DNA of 64,000 nt from Aquicoccus sp. G2-2. GTDB taxonomy: Bacteria > Pseudomonadota > Alphaproteobacteria > Rhodobacterales > Rhodobacteraceae. The DNA is taken from contig NZ_JAYDCK010000003.1 of the NCBI RefSeq assembly GCF_034555965.1, positions 1,550,001-1,614,000 on the forward strand, read 5' to 3'. The notes under the pieces were generated by a model. It was given only the letters and a program-made list of their open reading frames with translations, had not been told where the DNA came from and did not search any database. How positions within the stretch are numbered: the first letter of the stretch is position 1; the number at the start of each line of letters is the position of its first letter. Made by a program: the position numbers and the translations under genes. Below, piece after piece: positions 34,383 to 44,059 of the stretch.

Positions 34383-34985
34383 TTACTTCATCCGGCTGGC
34401 CACGTTTTCCCAGTTCACCAGATTATCAAGGAAGTTGGTCAGATAAGCAGGCCGCTTGTTGCGGAAATCAATGTAATAGGAATGCTCCCACACATCGCAG
34501 CCCAATAGTGCCGTCTGATCAAAACAAAGCGGGTTCACACCGTTTTCCGTGCCGGTCACGGCAAGCGACCCATCGCTGTTCTGCACCAGCCAGCACCAGC
34601 CTGAGCCAAACTGCCCACCGCCAGCCGCGCTGAATTTCGCCTTGAACTCATCGACCGAGCCAAACGCCTCGTTCAGCGCCTTTTCCAACTCGCCCGGCAT
34701 AGCACTCTTGCCCGGTCCCATCATCTCCCAGAACTGGGTATGGTTCCAATGCTGCGAAGCGTTGTTAAAAATCCCGCTCTGCGCCACGGCGCCCTTGGAA
34801 TAGGTGCCCTTGATGATCTCTTCAACCGACTTGTTTTCCCACTCGGTCCCGGCAATCGCCTTGTTGCCATTGGTGACATAGGCGTTGTGATGCAGGTCGT
34901 GGTGATACTCCAGCGTCTCCTTCGACATACCGGCCTCTGCCAGCGCATCATGGGCATATGGAAGATCAGGAAGTTCAAAAGCCAT
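34383..34985 (-). CDS. sodB: Fe/Mn superoxide dismutase (iron type)
   Basis: 200-residue cytoplasmic superoxide dismutase converting superoxide to hydrogen peroxide and oxygen. Seen: MAFELPDLPYAHDAL start, His ligand in LEYHHDLHHNAYV, His in QHWNHTQFW, and the C-terminal Asp/His pair in DVWEHSYYIDFRN. Residue GGGQFGSGWCWL with Gln in the AGGGQFGSGW motif and the FNNASQHWNH pattern favour the iron form. The ATG at 34985 begins the family N-terminus; a longer frame from 35027 adds an unlikely basic leader. A bidirectional terminator lies just after it. The gap to soxG (34986-35208) holds its promoter but no gene. Confidence 0.95.
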   Translation of the reverse strand: MAFELPDLPYAHDALAEAGMSKETLEYHHDLHHNAYVTNGNKAIAGTEWENKSVEEIIKGTYSKGAVAQSGIFNNASQHWNHTQFWEMMGPGKSAMPGELEKALNEAFGSVDEFKAKFSAAGGGQFGSGWCWLVQNSDGSLAVTGTENGVNPLCFDQTALLGCDVWEHSYYIDFRNKRPAYLTNFLDNLVNWENVASRMK

Positions 34986-35208
34986 GGGTCGGCCCCCTTC
35001 GATATTTGCGTTAAACCTATTCTTCAAATGGGCCTTTCATTGGTGCAACGTCAAGGGGGCGCGCCGGTATTTCGCTGGCCCGCGCCAAAATGCGCCACCG
35101 CAGAGTTGGAAAACCGCCCGCTGGTCCCGCACAAGAGGTTGCGCAGGCCAAAATCACCCCCGGCCCGCCACACCGCCTGATTTTTCGCCGAAAAATCGGC
35201 CCCGCCGC

Positions 35209-35778
35209 TCAGGCATAAAGCCCGACTTCGCCACCCTCACCGGCTGCGTTGCACAGCAAATCAAACGCATAGCGCGCGACCGAGCGGAACACGACCACAC
35301 GGAACGTCTCTTCGCCCGTCATCCACACCGCCGCAGGCACCTGCGCCATGCGGCTGCGCCGGATCATTCCGGGGGTGAAGGCTTGCGCCGCAAAATCCAC
35401 CGGCATCAGCTTGCCCAGCACTTCGCGCGCATATGGCCCGCTCACATCAAACACCGCGCGCGCGTCCGACACGTTGACGGCCATGAAATGCGTGCCCTTG
35501 AGCGCCGCCTCCAACCCTGTCACCAAAGCATCCGCCGCCTCATGCGGGCAAAGAAGCAACAACTCATCCGGCGACATCCACGCCGCCCCATGATCGCCCT
35601 TCACCACAATCTCGCGCTGGCCCGGCACGGCCACGCCGCTCACCGCCTTCACCGCCTTTTTCAGCGCGCTGCCGCCCAGATCGCCGCGCAGCGTCACCAT
35701 GCCGCAAAGTCCGGCCTCTTTCACATCTGCAATCACGCCGCCCACAGCGCCCGGCAATGCACTCATCCGCTCAGACAT
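35209..35778 (-). CDS. soxG: sarcosine oxidase gamma subunit
   Basis: 189-residue gamma subunit of heterotetrameric sarcosine oxidase, which turns N-methylglycine into glycine and passes the methyl carbon to tetrahydrofolate. The family is a GcvT-like fold: SDARAVFDVSGPYAREVLGK with the VDVSGP-type signature and the MAQVPAAVWMTGEETFRVVV segment. ATG 35778 follows GGAGAAGCAGA and overlaps the soxA stop by eight bases, so translation is coupled. Last gene of soxB-D-A-G. A longer in-frame start at 35910 lies inside soxA and is rejected. Confidence 0.9.
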   Translation of the reverse strand: MSERMSALPGAVGGVIADVKEAGLCGMVTLRGDLGGSALKKAVKAVSGVAVPGQREIVVKGDHGAAWMSPDELLLLCPHEAADALVTGLEAALKGTHFMAVNVSDARAVFDVSGPYAREVLGKLMPVDFAAQAFTPGMIRRSRMAQVPAAVWMTGEETFRVVVFRSVARYAFDLLCNAAGEGGEVGLYA

Positions 35779-38700
35779 TCTGCTTCTCCCCCTCGCGGTC
35801 AAAGAACACCGGATCGACGATCTTCGCCTTGAACACCGTGCCATCGACGCCCGGAAATTCCAGCACCTCGCCCATTCGCTCCGGCCCGTGCAGAACCAAT
35901 CCCATGGCAATCCCCCGGTTCAGCGTCGGACTCCAATAGGTCGAGGTCACACGCCCCTGCATGTTGCGCTGGCCATTGGCGTTGTCACCCGCCGCCACGG
36001 CATAGGCGCCATCGGGCAGCACCTCGCCGCTCAGCGTCTCAAGCCCCACCAACTGCCAGCGGTCCGGGTCGGTCATATAGCTGCGCGCCTGTGCGCGTTT
36101 GCCAAGATAGTCCTCTTTCTTCTTCGAGATGGCCCAGTGCAGGCCAAGATCCTGCGGAATCACCGTGCCGTCAGTCTCGTCCCCGATCATGATGAAGCCC
36201 TTCTCGGCGCGCATCACATGCAGCGCCTCGGTGCCATAAGGCGTGATGCCAAATTCCGCCCCCGCCTCCAAGAGCTTGTCCCAAAGCGCGCGCCCCGCAC
36301 TGGCTGGCACCGCAATCTCAAAGCTCAACTCGCCCGAGAACGAAATCCGATAAATCCGCGTCTCGACCCCCGCCAGCGTCACATTGGCCCACGCCATGAA
36401 CGGCAGCGCCTCGGCGCTGAGGTCGTCATCCGAAAGCTTTTGCAGCACCGCGCGCGCCTTCGGGCCAACCACGCCAATCTGCGCCCATTGCTCGGTCACG
36501 TTTGCCACATGAACTTGCCAGTCCCACCATTCAGTTTGCAGCCATTCCTCCATATGGGCATGGATACGCTCCGCCCCGCCGGTGGTGGTGTGGCAAAGGA
36601 AGCTTTGCTCATCAAGCCGCGCCACCACGCCATCGTCGGTTAGAAAGCCGTTTTCCGTGCACATCAGCCCGTAACGGCAGCGCCCCGGCTTCAGCGTGCT
36701 CATCATGTTGGTATAAAGCATGTCAAGAAACCGCCCCGCATCCGGCCCGCTCACGATCAGCTTGCCCAGCGTAGAGGCATCAAGCAGCCCAAGACTGCCG
36801 CGCGTCGCATTGATCTCGCGGTTCACGGCCTCGCGGTGGCTTTCACCGGCCTGAGGATAGCAATAAGGCCGCCGCCAATGGCCGACCGGCTCCCAATGCG
36901 CGCCTTGCGCCTCGTGCCACTCGTGCATCGGGGTGCGCCTGAGCGGCTGGAAAATCTCTGCGCGCGCCTCGCCCGCAATCGCGCCCATCGAAATCGGCGT
37001 ATAGGGCGGGCGGAAGGTCGTGGTGCCGACCTGCGGAATATCCGCGCCCAGCGCACCGGCCAGCGTCGCCAGCCCGTTGATGTTGCTCAGCTTGCCCTGA
37101 TCCGTCGCCATCCCCAGCGTGGTATAGCGTTTGGTATGTTCGACGCTCTCATATCCCTCACGCGCCGCAAGCTGCACATCTGCCACTTTCACGTCGTTCT
37201 GATAATCAAGCCACGCCTTCGCCCGCAACTCCGCCCCCGCGCCCTCCGGCATCATCCAGACCGGCACCATCGCCGCCTCATCACGCGCCGCGGCCTTGGG
37301 GGCCGCGCCCGGCTTCGTCTTGTGGCCGGTCTCACGCGCAGCCCGCGCCCCCGCGTCATGCGCATTGCTCAAACCCTCGGCCAAACCGAGCGCGCCATCC
37401 GCGGCCCCCGCGGCAATCACAAAGCCTTCCCCCACGTCATTCAAAGGTGGCTTATCCCCATCCGGGCGGAAATACGCCTCTGCCGTGTCCCAGATCAGCT
37501 TGCCACCGCAATGCGACCACAGATGCACCACCGGGGACCACCCCCGCCATCGCCACCACGTCACAGGCGATGTCTTCAAGCACAGCGCCCTCACCAACCT
37601 GCGCACAGATCGCAACGCCGCTCACCCTCTTGCCGCCGTTTACCTTGGCAATCGCCTTGCCCGGTTCCACCCGGATACCAAGCCCGCGCGCCTCGTCCGC
37701 CAATGCTCCGCCGCCCTCGGCGCGCGCATCAACCACTATCGGCACCGCAAGACCGGCGTTTTTCACTGCAATTGCAGTGCGATAGCCGTCGTCGTTATTG
37801 GTCGCCACGACCACCAGATCCCCGGGCGATACGCCATAATCGACGATATAGTCGCGCACAGCACTGGCCAGCATCACACCCGGAATATCGTTCCCGGCAA
37901 AGCTCAGCGGGCGCTCGATGGCGCCTGTCGCCGTCACCACCCGCCCGGCACGGATGCGCCACAGCCGGTGGCGCGGCCCTGCGGCCCCCGGCGCATGATC
38001 GCTCAGCCGCTCATAGCCAAGCAGATAACCGTGGTCATAAACGCCCGCGCCCATCATCCGGGTGCGCCGCGTCACATTGGCCATCGCGTCAAGTTCAGCG
38101 CCAATTGCGTCCACAAACTTGTCCACAGGGGTGCCGTCCACGTCGCCACCATCAACCGGCGCGCGCCCGCCCCAATGTGCGGTCTGCTCCATCAAGAGCA
38201 CCGATGCCCCCGCCAACCCGGCCGCCTTCGCCGCCACCAACCCGGCCACACCGCCGCCAATCACCACCACATCGAAGAACGCATAGAAATGTTCATAGCG
38301 GTCTGCATCGCGGTCCTTCGGCACCCGGCCCAGCCCGGCGGAATGGCGCACGATCGGCTCATAAAGATGCTTCCACGCGAAACGCGGGAACATGAAGGTC
38401 TTGTAATAGAACCCCGCCGGGAAGAACCGCGCCAAGCGGTTGTTGATCGCCCCCACATCGAAGTTAAGGCTCGGCCAGTGGTTCTGGCTGGCGGCTTCAA
38501 GGCCGGGGAAAATCTCTGTCGTCGTGGCGCGCTGGTTTGGCTCAAACCGCGTCCCCCGGCCAAGCCCGACAAGCGCGTTCGGCTCTTCCGCGCCGCTTGC
38601 CACCACGCCGCGCGGGCGGTGATACTTGAAACTGCGCCCCATCAGCATCTGGTCATTGGCCAGCAACGCCGCGGCCAGCGTGTCGCCTTCAAACCCCGCC

Positions 38701-38780
38701 ATGCGCTTGCCGTTGAAGCTGAATTCAATCTTTTGCGACCGGTCAATCCGCCGCCCGCCCTGCGCCAAACGCGTGCTCAT
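35771..38780 (-). pseudogene. soxA: sarcosine oxidase alpha subunit (frameshift at a G5 run, probably a sequencing indel)
   Basis: Large subunit, about 1003 residues when joined, holding the NAD/FAD site and a folate-binding C-terminal GcvT-like domain. It is split: 38780 to about 37541 encodes MSTRLAQGGRRIDRSQKIEF to DVVAMAG, and the frame switch at the five Gs (plus-strand C-run 37541-37545) is followed by WSPVVHLWSHCGGKLIWD in another frame, running to 35771. The family reads MAGGWSPVVHL here, so two Gs are missing or one is added. Seen: GGGVAGLVAAKAAG NAD/FAD site, RGVVASGAEEPNALV, and the C-terminal DLGLHWAISKKKEDYLGK with GLMCTENGFLTDDGV. The 39-base-coupled soxG follows. Confidence 0.9.
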
Positions 38781-39132
38781 GCGCACATCCTTTCGTTGCT
38801 CTTGCCGGGGCGCAAAGCGGCCCGGCATGCGCCCGCCCGCCCCATGGCGGGCGCATTCTGCGCCCACCCGGGCTGGCGCATACCTGCGTCGGGCAGGTCC
38901 AATACGCTCATGAAAATCCGCTTCCCGCGCCAAGCAGCGCCCGCGCCCGAACAGCACCGCAGGTGCCGGACGCGCGCAGGCCCGTCCCGGCGGGTCGGCG
39001 CTTTGGTGACGTGCGCCCGCAGATCACGCGGCGTGCGGATTTGACAGAGATAAACTGCGCCGTTCAAACCGTGTTGCGCCGCCCCACGGGCCTGCGCACG
39101 CCCGGCGCCACGCCGCTGCGCCACGCCTACGC
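38781..39132. repeat. 352-bp repeat-containing spacer between soxD and soxA
   Basis: soxD and soxA are normally close; here a GC-rich, gene-free spacer separates them. The block TACGCTCATGAAAAT occurs at both ends (about 38904-38918 and about 39128-39142), the second covering the soxD stop, which suggests a duplication of the soxD tail. Internal inverted repeats such as ATGGCGGGCGCATTCTGCGCCC are present. I see no ribosome site or conserved frame. Confidence 0.5.
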
Positions 39133-39462
39133 TCATGAAAATTCCCTCCAGCGCCAACCGGGGCGCTTGGCACTGATCTTGTCCCTGATCTCCTGCGGCG
39201 GTTCGGTGGTCTGCGCGCTATAGCTGCCGAACACCTCAAGCGTCGCCGTGCAGCGCGCCACATGAAACCACTTGCCGCAACCGTTGACATGCCGCCACCG
39301 CTCAAGATGTACGCCCTTGGGGTTTTCCCGGCCAAACAGATAGCCCTCAAACTCCGCATCGCCCGAGCCGGGGCCGAAACGCTTGAGATGCGCCTCCCCG
39401 CCGCCGTGAAATTCAGTCTCTTCCGCGCGCACCCCACAGCAGGGGCAGTCCAGTATCAGCAT
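39133..39462 (-). CDS. soxD: sarcosine oxidase delta subunit
   Basis: 109-residue small subunit of sarcosine oxidase that binds zinc. The Cys ligands are seen in LDCPCCGVRAEETEF at the N-terminus (CPxCG) and further down in NGCGKWFHVARCT. The length and the end sequence (ISAKRPGWRWREFS) fit the SoxD family. The soxB gene does not precede it directly: two small membrane-protein genes and a soxD fragment lie in between. AGGGAC before the ATG is a weak ribosome site. Confidence 0.93.
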   Translation of the reverse strand: MLILDCPCCGVRAEETEFHGGGEAHLKRFGPGSGDAEFEGYLFGRENPKGVHLERWRHVNGCGKWFHVARCTATLEVFGSYSAQTTEPPQEIRDKISAKRPGWRWREFS

Positions 39463-39561
39463 GGGGTCCCTCGAAACGCAAAAACGGCAGGCACCGCGCG
39501 GTGCCCACCGTTGATTTCTCTGGCGCTCCGGCCTGCGCCGGGAGCAATTCCAATAACAGTA

Positions 39562-39879
39562 TCAGTTGTTGTCGGCAGGTGCCGGGGCAGTGTCGGCAGG
39601 TGCCGGAGCCGTGTCAGCAGGCGCCGGTGCCGAATCGGCAGGTGCCGAGTCGCTGGCGGCTGGTGCCTCGATGCTGATATTGGTGTCGCCGTCATTCGCC
39701 GCGCCGTCACCGGACATGCCGAAATCCCCGCCGGTGAAAATCCACGCGAGAACAAGGATGGCAACGACAACGCCGCCAAGGATAAAGGCGAGGCTAGCGT
39801 TGCTTCCGGACCTGACGTCATTTCTTTCAACCCGGTCGCGCACGACGGTGTTGCTGTGATCGCTGTTGTGATCGGCCAT
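39562..39879 (-). CDS. small membrane protein with Ala/Pro-rich tail inserted in the sox operon
   Basis: I do not recognise a family. 105 residues: hydrophilic N-terminus (MADHNSDHSNTVVRDRVERN), one transmembrane helix at about residues 30-50 (ASLAFILGGVVVAILVLAWI), then a low-complexity tail with tandem PAPADTA units. A GGAGG ribosome site lies seven bases before the ATG. It sits between soxB and soxD on the same strand. The small gene at 40212 has the same layout (short N-terminus, one helix, Ala/Pro tail), so the two are probably related. Role unknown; envelope anchoring is possible. Confidence 0.65.
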   Translation of the reverse strand: MADHNSDHSNTVVRDRVERNDVRSGSNASLAFILGGVVVAILVLAWIFTGGDFGMSGDGAANDGDTNISIEAPAASDSAPADSAPAPADTAPAPADTAPAPADNN

Positions 39880-40001
39880 GATAAGCCCTCCGTTTTGTGA
39901 AGCTTCCCTCCACAAACGCGTGCCCATCGGCTTGGGTTCCGATCTGGTGCCAAAAGCGGCGGATTCCCGCAAAGCGTGGCCCAAATACGCGCCTTTTCAG
40001 C

Positions 40002-40088
40002 TAAAGCCGTCAATGTGCCACCCCCGCCGCCGTGACATGCGGTCTGTTCCACGCGCGCCCCGCAATATGGGCCATCAAGGACTAGCAT
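40002..40088 (-). pseudogene. truncated soxD-like fragment (N-terminal remnant)
   Basis: The first 29 codons after ATG 40088 read MLVLDGPYCGARVEQTACHG, aligning with the soxD start MLILDCPCCGVRAEETEFHG; the GHGGGG-type turn follows. After that the similarity stops, and one zinc cysteine has become glycine. No full reading frame remains, so it looks like a decayed partial duplicate of soxD left between the two inserted small genes. Confidence 0.5.
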
Positions 40089-40211
40089 GGCATGGCTTTC
40101 CGTTGATTACGCACGCGCGCAGCGCCGGGCCCTGCCCCAACGCACGTGAAACGAGCAGGCACCTTGCGGCCCCCGCTCGTAAGAGTGGTGGTGAATAGCG
40201 TTTCTTGGCGC

Positions 40212-40448
40212 TCAGTCCGCCGCAGGTTGCGCCGGGGCGCTGCTGTCCACAGCGGGCGCTGTGCTTGTCGGCTGTTCGGGCACCGCACCGGCCTCACCGG
40301 AGCCGTTCGTTGCCGTGCCGCCGCCCATGAAGCCAAACAGCACCAAGACGGCAAGTACAATTGCCACGACAACCAAAAGCCCCAGCGATCCCCGTCGGGG
40401 CGAAGTTCCGTGTTTGGCCGCGTTGGTTTCGTAATCGAAATTTGCCAT
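40212..40448 (-). CDS. second small membrane protein with Ala/Pro-rich tail in the sox operon
   Basis: 78 residues: short basic N-terminus MANFDYETNAAKHGTSPRRG, one transmembrane helix (SLGLLVVVAIVLAVLVLFGF), and a tail rich in Ala, Ser, Thr and Pro (PTSTAPAVDSSAPAQPAAD). GGAGG upstream of ATG 40448 supports translation. Its layout matches the 105-residue protein at 39562. It lies between soxB and the soxD fragment, so the order in transcription is soxB, this gene, fragment, 105-residue gene, soxD. The stretch 40449-40626 up to soxB holds nothing recognisable. Confidence 0.6.
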   Translation of the reverse strand: MANFDYETNAAKHGTSPRRGSLGLLVVVAIVLAVLVLFGFMGGGTATNGSGEAGAVPEQPTSTAPAVDSSAPAQPAAD

Positions 40449-40626
40449 GGTCCATCCTCCTTTCGAGAATGCACCCATGGTTCCCTACCCGGCACAGCCT
40501 GACCAGATTGAGCGGAAATCCCCGGTGAATCTGCGCGAAAACCCGCGTTTTTCTGCACCTGCATTCGGCCAGCCCCCGCCGATTGCACGGCTTTGCCCGC
40601 CCGATCAAACGTCAACGCCCAGCCCA

Positions 40627-41871
40627 TCAATGCGCCACCCCCGCCGCCACGCTTTCGTCGATGAAGCGCCCCTCGCGGAACCGGTCCAGCCCGAATGCCG
40701 CCGTCAGCGGGGAATGCCCGGTCGCCATCAGCTCTGCCATGCCCCAGCCCGAACCGGGGATCGACTTGAACCCGCCTGTGCCCCAGCCACAGTTGATGAA
40801 ACAACTCTCAAGCGGGGTTTTCGACAGGATTGGCGAACGATCCCCCGTCATATCGACGATCCCGCCCCATTGCCGCAGCATCTTCAGGCGCGAGATCATC
40901 GGGAACGTCTCGACCAGCGCGCGTACGGTTTCCTCGATATGATGGAAAGAGCCCCGCTGGGTGTAGTTGTTATACCCATCCGCGCCACCGCCTATCACCA
41001 TCTCGCCCTTGTCCGACTGGCTCATATAGCCATGCACGGTGTTGGCCATCACCACGATGTCCATGCAAGGCTTGATCGGCTCGCTGACCAGCGCCTGCAG
41101 CGCCACGCTCTCGATCGGCAGACGGAAACCCGCCATTTCGGCCAGCACGCCGGAATGCCCCGCCACCACAATGCCAAGCTTGCCGCAATCAATCGCGCCC
41201 TTGGTGGTGTCCACACCCACGACCTTGCCGCCCTCTCGGCGCACGCCGGTCACTTCGCATTGCTGAAGGATGTCCATCCCCATGTCGGAACACGCCCGCG
41301 CATAGCCCCACGCCACCGCGTCATGGCGCGCGGTGCCGCCGCGTGCCTGCCACAAGCCGCCCAGCACCGGATAACGCGGCCCGCCAGTCTCGATGATCGG
41401 GACCAGCTCCTTCACCCGCTGGGGGCCGACAAACTCCGTCTCCACCCCTTGCAACGCATTGGCGTGGGCGGTGCGGGTATAGCCGCGCACCTCCGCCTCC
41501 GTCTGCGCCAGCATCAACACGCCGCGCGGGCTGAACATCACGTTATAGTTCAGATCCTGGCTCAACCCCTCGTAAAGCGAACGCGCCTTCTCATAAATCG
41601 CCGCCGACGGGTCTTGCAGGTAATTCGAGCGGATGATCGTGGTGTTGCGCCCGGTATTGCCACCGCCAAGCCAGCCTTTTTCAATGATGGCTACATTGGT
41701 GATGCCAAAGTTGCGCCCAAGGTAATACGCCGTGGCCAATCCATGCCCACCTGCACCCACGATCACCACGTCGTAACGCGGCTTCGGTTCAGGCGAACGC
41801 CATGCGCGTTCCCATCCCTGATGATAACGCGCCGCTTCACGCGCCACGGCAAAGGCTGAATAGCGTCTCAT
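40627..41871 (-). CDS. soxB: sarcosine oxidase beta subunit
   Basis: 414-residue FAD/FMN subunit that oxidises sarcosine. Seen: the dinucleotide site VVIVGAGGHGLATAYYL with an acidic strand end (AIIEKGWLGGGNTGRN, the covalent flavin region with its HisNT-type context), the substrate-domain segment RQWGGIVDMTGDRSPIL and the C-terminal GWGTGGFKSIPGSGWGMAELM. Full length. It is the first gene of the sox operon; the divergent ccmI gene lies 194 bases upstream. Downstream the operon continues with two small inserted genes before soxD. Confidence 0.96.
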   Translation of the reverse strand: MRRYSAFAVAREAARYHQGWERAWRSPEPKPRYDVVIVGAGGHGLATAYYLGRNFGITNVAIIEKGWLGGGNTGRNTTIIRSNYLQDPSAAIYEKARSLYEGLSQDLNYNVMFSPRGVLMLAQTEAEVRGYTRTAHANALQGVETEFVGPQRVKELVPIIETGGPRYPVLGGLWQARGGTARHDAVAWGYARACSDMGMDILQQCEVTGVRREGGKVVGVDTTKGAIDCGKLGIVVAGHSGVLAEMAGFRLPIESVALQALVSEPIKPCMDIVVMANTVHGYMSQSDKGEMVIGGGADGYNNYTQRGSFHHIEETVRALVETFPMISRLKMLRQWGGIVDMTGDRSPILSKTPLESCFINCGWGTGGFKSIPGSGWGMAELMATGHSPLTAAFGLDRFREGRFIDESVAAGVAH

Positions 41872-42065
41872 CAGGCCCGATTCTCCTCAGCAAAGGTTTG
41901 CGCATATCAATGCCGCGCCACCGCATTATCCCCGCGCCCCGTTCCGCCGCAATCCCTTCCGAATGCGACATCTGAACACCCCGCCGGGATTTGCCCTTTC
42001 TTCCTCGCCTCCGCAGCATTACATGAGGCCGGACCGCATGGAAGAACCGGGGGCACCTTCAACCG

Positions 42066-43605
42066 ATGATTTTCTGGATCACAGCCGCTCTGCTCACCCT
42101 CGCCATCGCCGCGATTTTCGCGGTGACGCTCATTCGCAGCCGTGGGACAGGCGAACACCCGGCGGCCTATGATCTGCGGGTTTACCGCGATCAGTTGAAA
42201 GGCGTTGACCGCGACCTTGCTCGCGGCGTCATCACCTCTGAGACGGCCGAGCGCCTGCGCGCCGAGATTGGCCGCCGCGTGCTGGCCGCCGATACCCAGT
42301 TGCGGCAAGCCGCCTCCGGTGCGCCGCAACCGCGCGGGGCAACGCTGGCGCTGGCCGGGATCGTCGCCGTGGTGCTGATCGGCGGCAGCTTCGCGCTCTA
42401 CGCCGAACTGGGCGATCCGGGCGCGCGTGATGAGCCGATCCGCGCCCGCATCGCCGCCGCCGATGCCGCGCATGACAACCGCCCCAGCCAGGCCGAGGCC
42501 GAAGCCAAGCTCCCCCAGCCCGGCGCAAACGCCCGCGCCGGACCACGCCAAGCTGCTGGAGAAACTGCGCACAACCGTGGCCACGCGCCCCGATGATCTT
42601 CAGGGCCATCTGCTGCTGGCGCGCAACGAAGCGGCAATCGGCAATTACAAGGCCGCCTATACCGCGCAGCGCCAGGTTATCGCGCTCAAGGGGGCCAAGG
42701 CCAACGCCGCCGATTATACCATGCTGGCCGAATTGCTGATGGCCGCCTCCGAAGGCTATATCTCGCCTGAAGCCGAAGCGGCGCTGAACAAGGCGCTTGA
42801 GCTTGCGCCCGGCTATGGCCCGGCGCGCTATTATACCGGCCTCATGCTGATCCAGAACGACCGCCCCGACCTTGCCTTCCGGTTCTGGCGGCAATTGCTG
42901 GAAAAAGGCCCGGCAGACGCGCCATGGATGGGCCCGATCCGCGCCAATATTGCAGAACTCGCCGCGCGCGCGGGTGTCCGCTACACCCCGCCCGAAGCGC
43001 CCGCGCCCACCGCGCCAACCGCCGGGCCAAGCGCCGCCGATATCGCCGCCGCCGCGAACATGAGCCCGCAAGAGCGCGCCAAATTCGTGCAAGGCATGGT
43101 CAGCCGCCTCAATGCCCGGCTTGCCAGCGAAGGCGGCACGCCGCAGGAATGGGCACAGCTTATCGGCGCGCTCGGCATGTTGGGTAACACTGATCGCGCC
43201 GCCGCCATCTGGGCGGAAGCACAACAGAAATTCGCCGACAAACCCGGCGCAATTGCCATCATCCAGCGCGGTGCCATACGCGCCGGTCTGGCCAAGGCAG
43301 AACCCGGCGCGGCCCCGCTCGCCGGCCCCTCGCAAGAGGACATCGCCAGTGCCGCGACGATGGCCCCGCAGGACCGTCAGGCGATGATCCGCTCGATGGT
43401 TTCGGGTCTGGCCGAGCGGCTGGCGCAGGATGGCGGCAGTGCCGATGAATGGGCGCGCCTGATCACCTCTCAAGCCGCGCTTGGCAACGCCAAAGCCGCG
43501 CAAAAGGCCTATGACGATGGCCGCGCCGCCCTCAAGGGCGACACCGACGCGCTTGCCAAACTCGACGCCGCCGCCATCAAAGCCGGGATTCACGATGATC
43601 CATGA
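42066..43605 (+). pseudogene. ccmI: cytochrome c biogenesis protein CcmI/CycH (frameshift at a C5 run, probably a sequencing indel)
   Basis: Membrane protein of about 510 residues that presents apocytochrome c for haem attachment. The N-terminus has two helices (IFWITAALLTLAIAAIFAV and TLALAGIVAVVLIGGSFAL) around a basic loop; the C-terminal part has TPR-like repeats (LEKLRTTVATRPDDLQGHLL, NKALELAPGYGPARYYTGL) and a repeated acidic/Ala module. Frames switch at the C5 run 42512-42516: upstream QAEAEAKLP and downstream SPAQTPAPDHAKLLEKL join if the run had four Cs. The last codons overlap ruvX. Cbb3 and other c-type cytochromes at the left end of the window would depend on it. Confidence 0.87.
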
Positions 43606-44059
43606 GGACACGGCCGATTTCGCCGCCGCCCTGCCCGCCACCGGCGCTCTGATGGGGCTTGATCTGGGCACCAAGACGATCGGCGTGGCGGTCTCTGACG
43701 GACTGCGCAGCGTCGCCACCCCGCTTGAAACGGTCAAGCGGCGCAAATTCGGCCTCGACGCCGCCCGCCTGCTTGAAATCACCGCCCACCGCGCGCTTGT
43801 CGGCTTCGTGCTTGGCTTGCCGCGCAACATGGACGGCAGTGAGGGCCCGCGCTGTCAATCGACCCGCGCTTTCGCGCGCAACCTCACCCGGCTCACCGAT
43901 CTGCCGCTCACCTATTGGGACGAACGCCTCTCCACCGTCGCCGCCGAACGCGCCCTGCTAGAGGCGGATACGTCACGCAAACGTCGCGCCGAGGTGATCG
44001 ACCACGTCGCCGCCTCCTATATCCTGCAAGGGCTGCTCGACCGTTTGAGGCACCTATGA
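43595..44059 (+). CDS. ruvX: Holliday-junction resolvase-like RuvX (YqgF)
   Basis: 154-residue RNase H-fold protein involved in rRNA processing or recombination. Seen: GLDLGTKTIGVAVSDGL with the first catalytic Asp, GLPRNMDGSEGPRCQ, and YWDERLSTVAAERALLEA with the second acid. The ATG 43595 overlaps the ccmI stop; the next gene overlaps its own stop by four bases, so the three form one unit. Longer in-frame starts upstream lie inside ccmI and are ignored. Full length for the family. Confidence 0.94.
   Translation: MIHEDTADFAAALPATGALMGLDLGTKTIGVAVSDGLRSVATPLETVKRRKFGLDAARLLEITAHRALVGFVLGLPRNMDGSEGPRCQSTRAFARNLTRLTDLPLTYWDERLSTVAAERALLEADTSRKRRAEVIDHVAASYILQGLLDRLRHL

Noticed and set aside
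35209..35910. Longer start for soxG at 35910
   Set aside because: It would put 132 bases inside soxA; ATG 35778 has a GGAG ribosome site and the right family N-terminus.
37541..38780. Split soxA as two subunits encoded separately
   Set aside because: Upstream and downstream halves match adjoining parts of one alpha subunit, with the break at a G run, as in five other genes here.
36836..39044. Long plus-strand open frames (519 and 582 codons) across soxA
   Set aside because: Antisense of the sarcosine oxidase alpha gene; the sense strand carries clear cofactor motifs.
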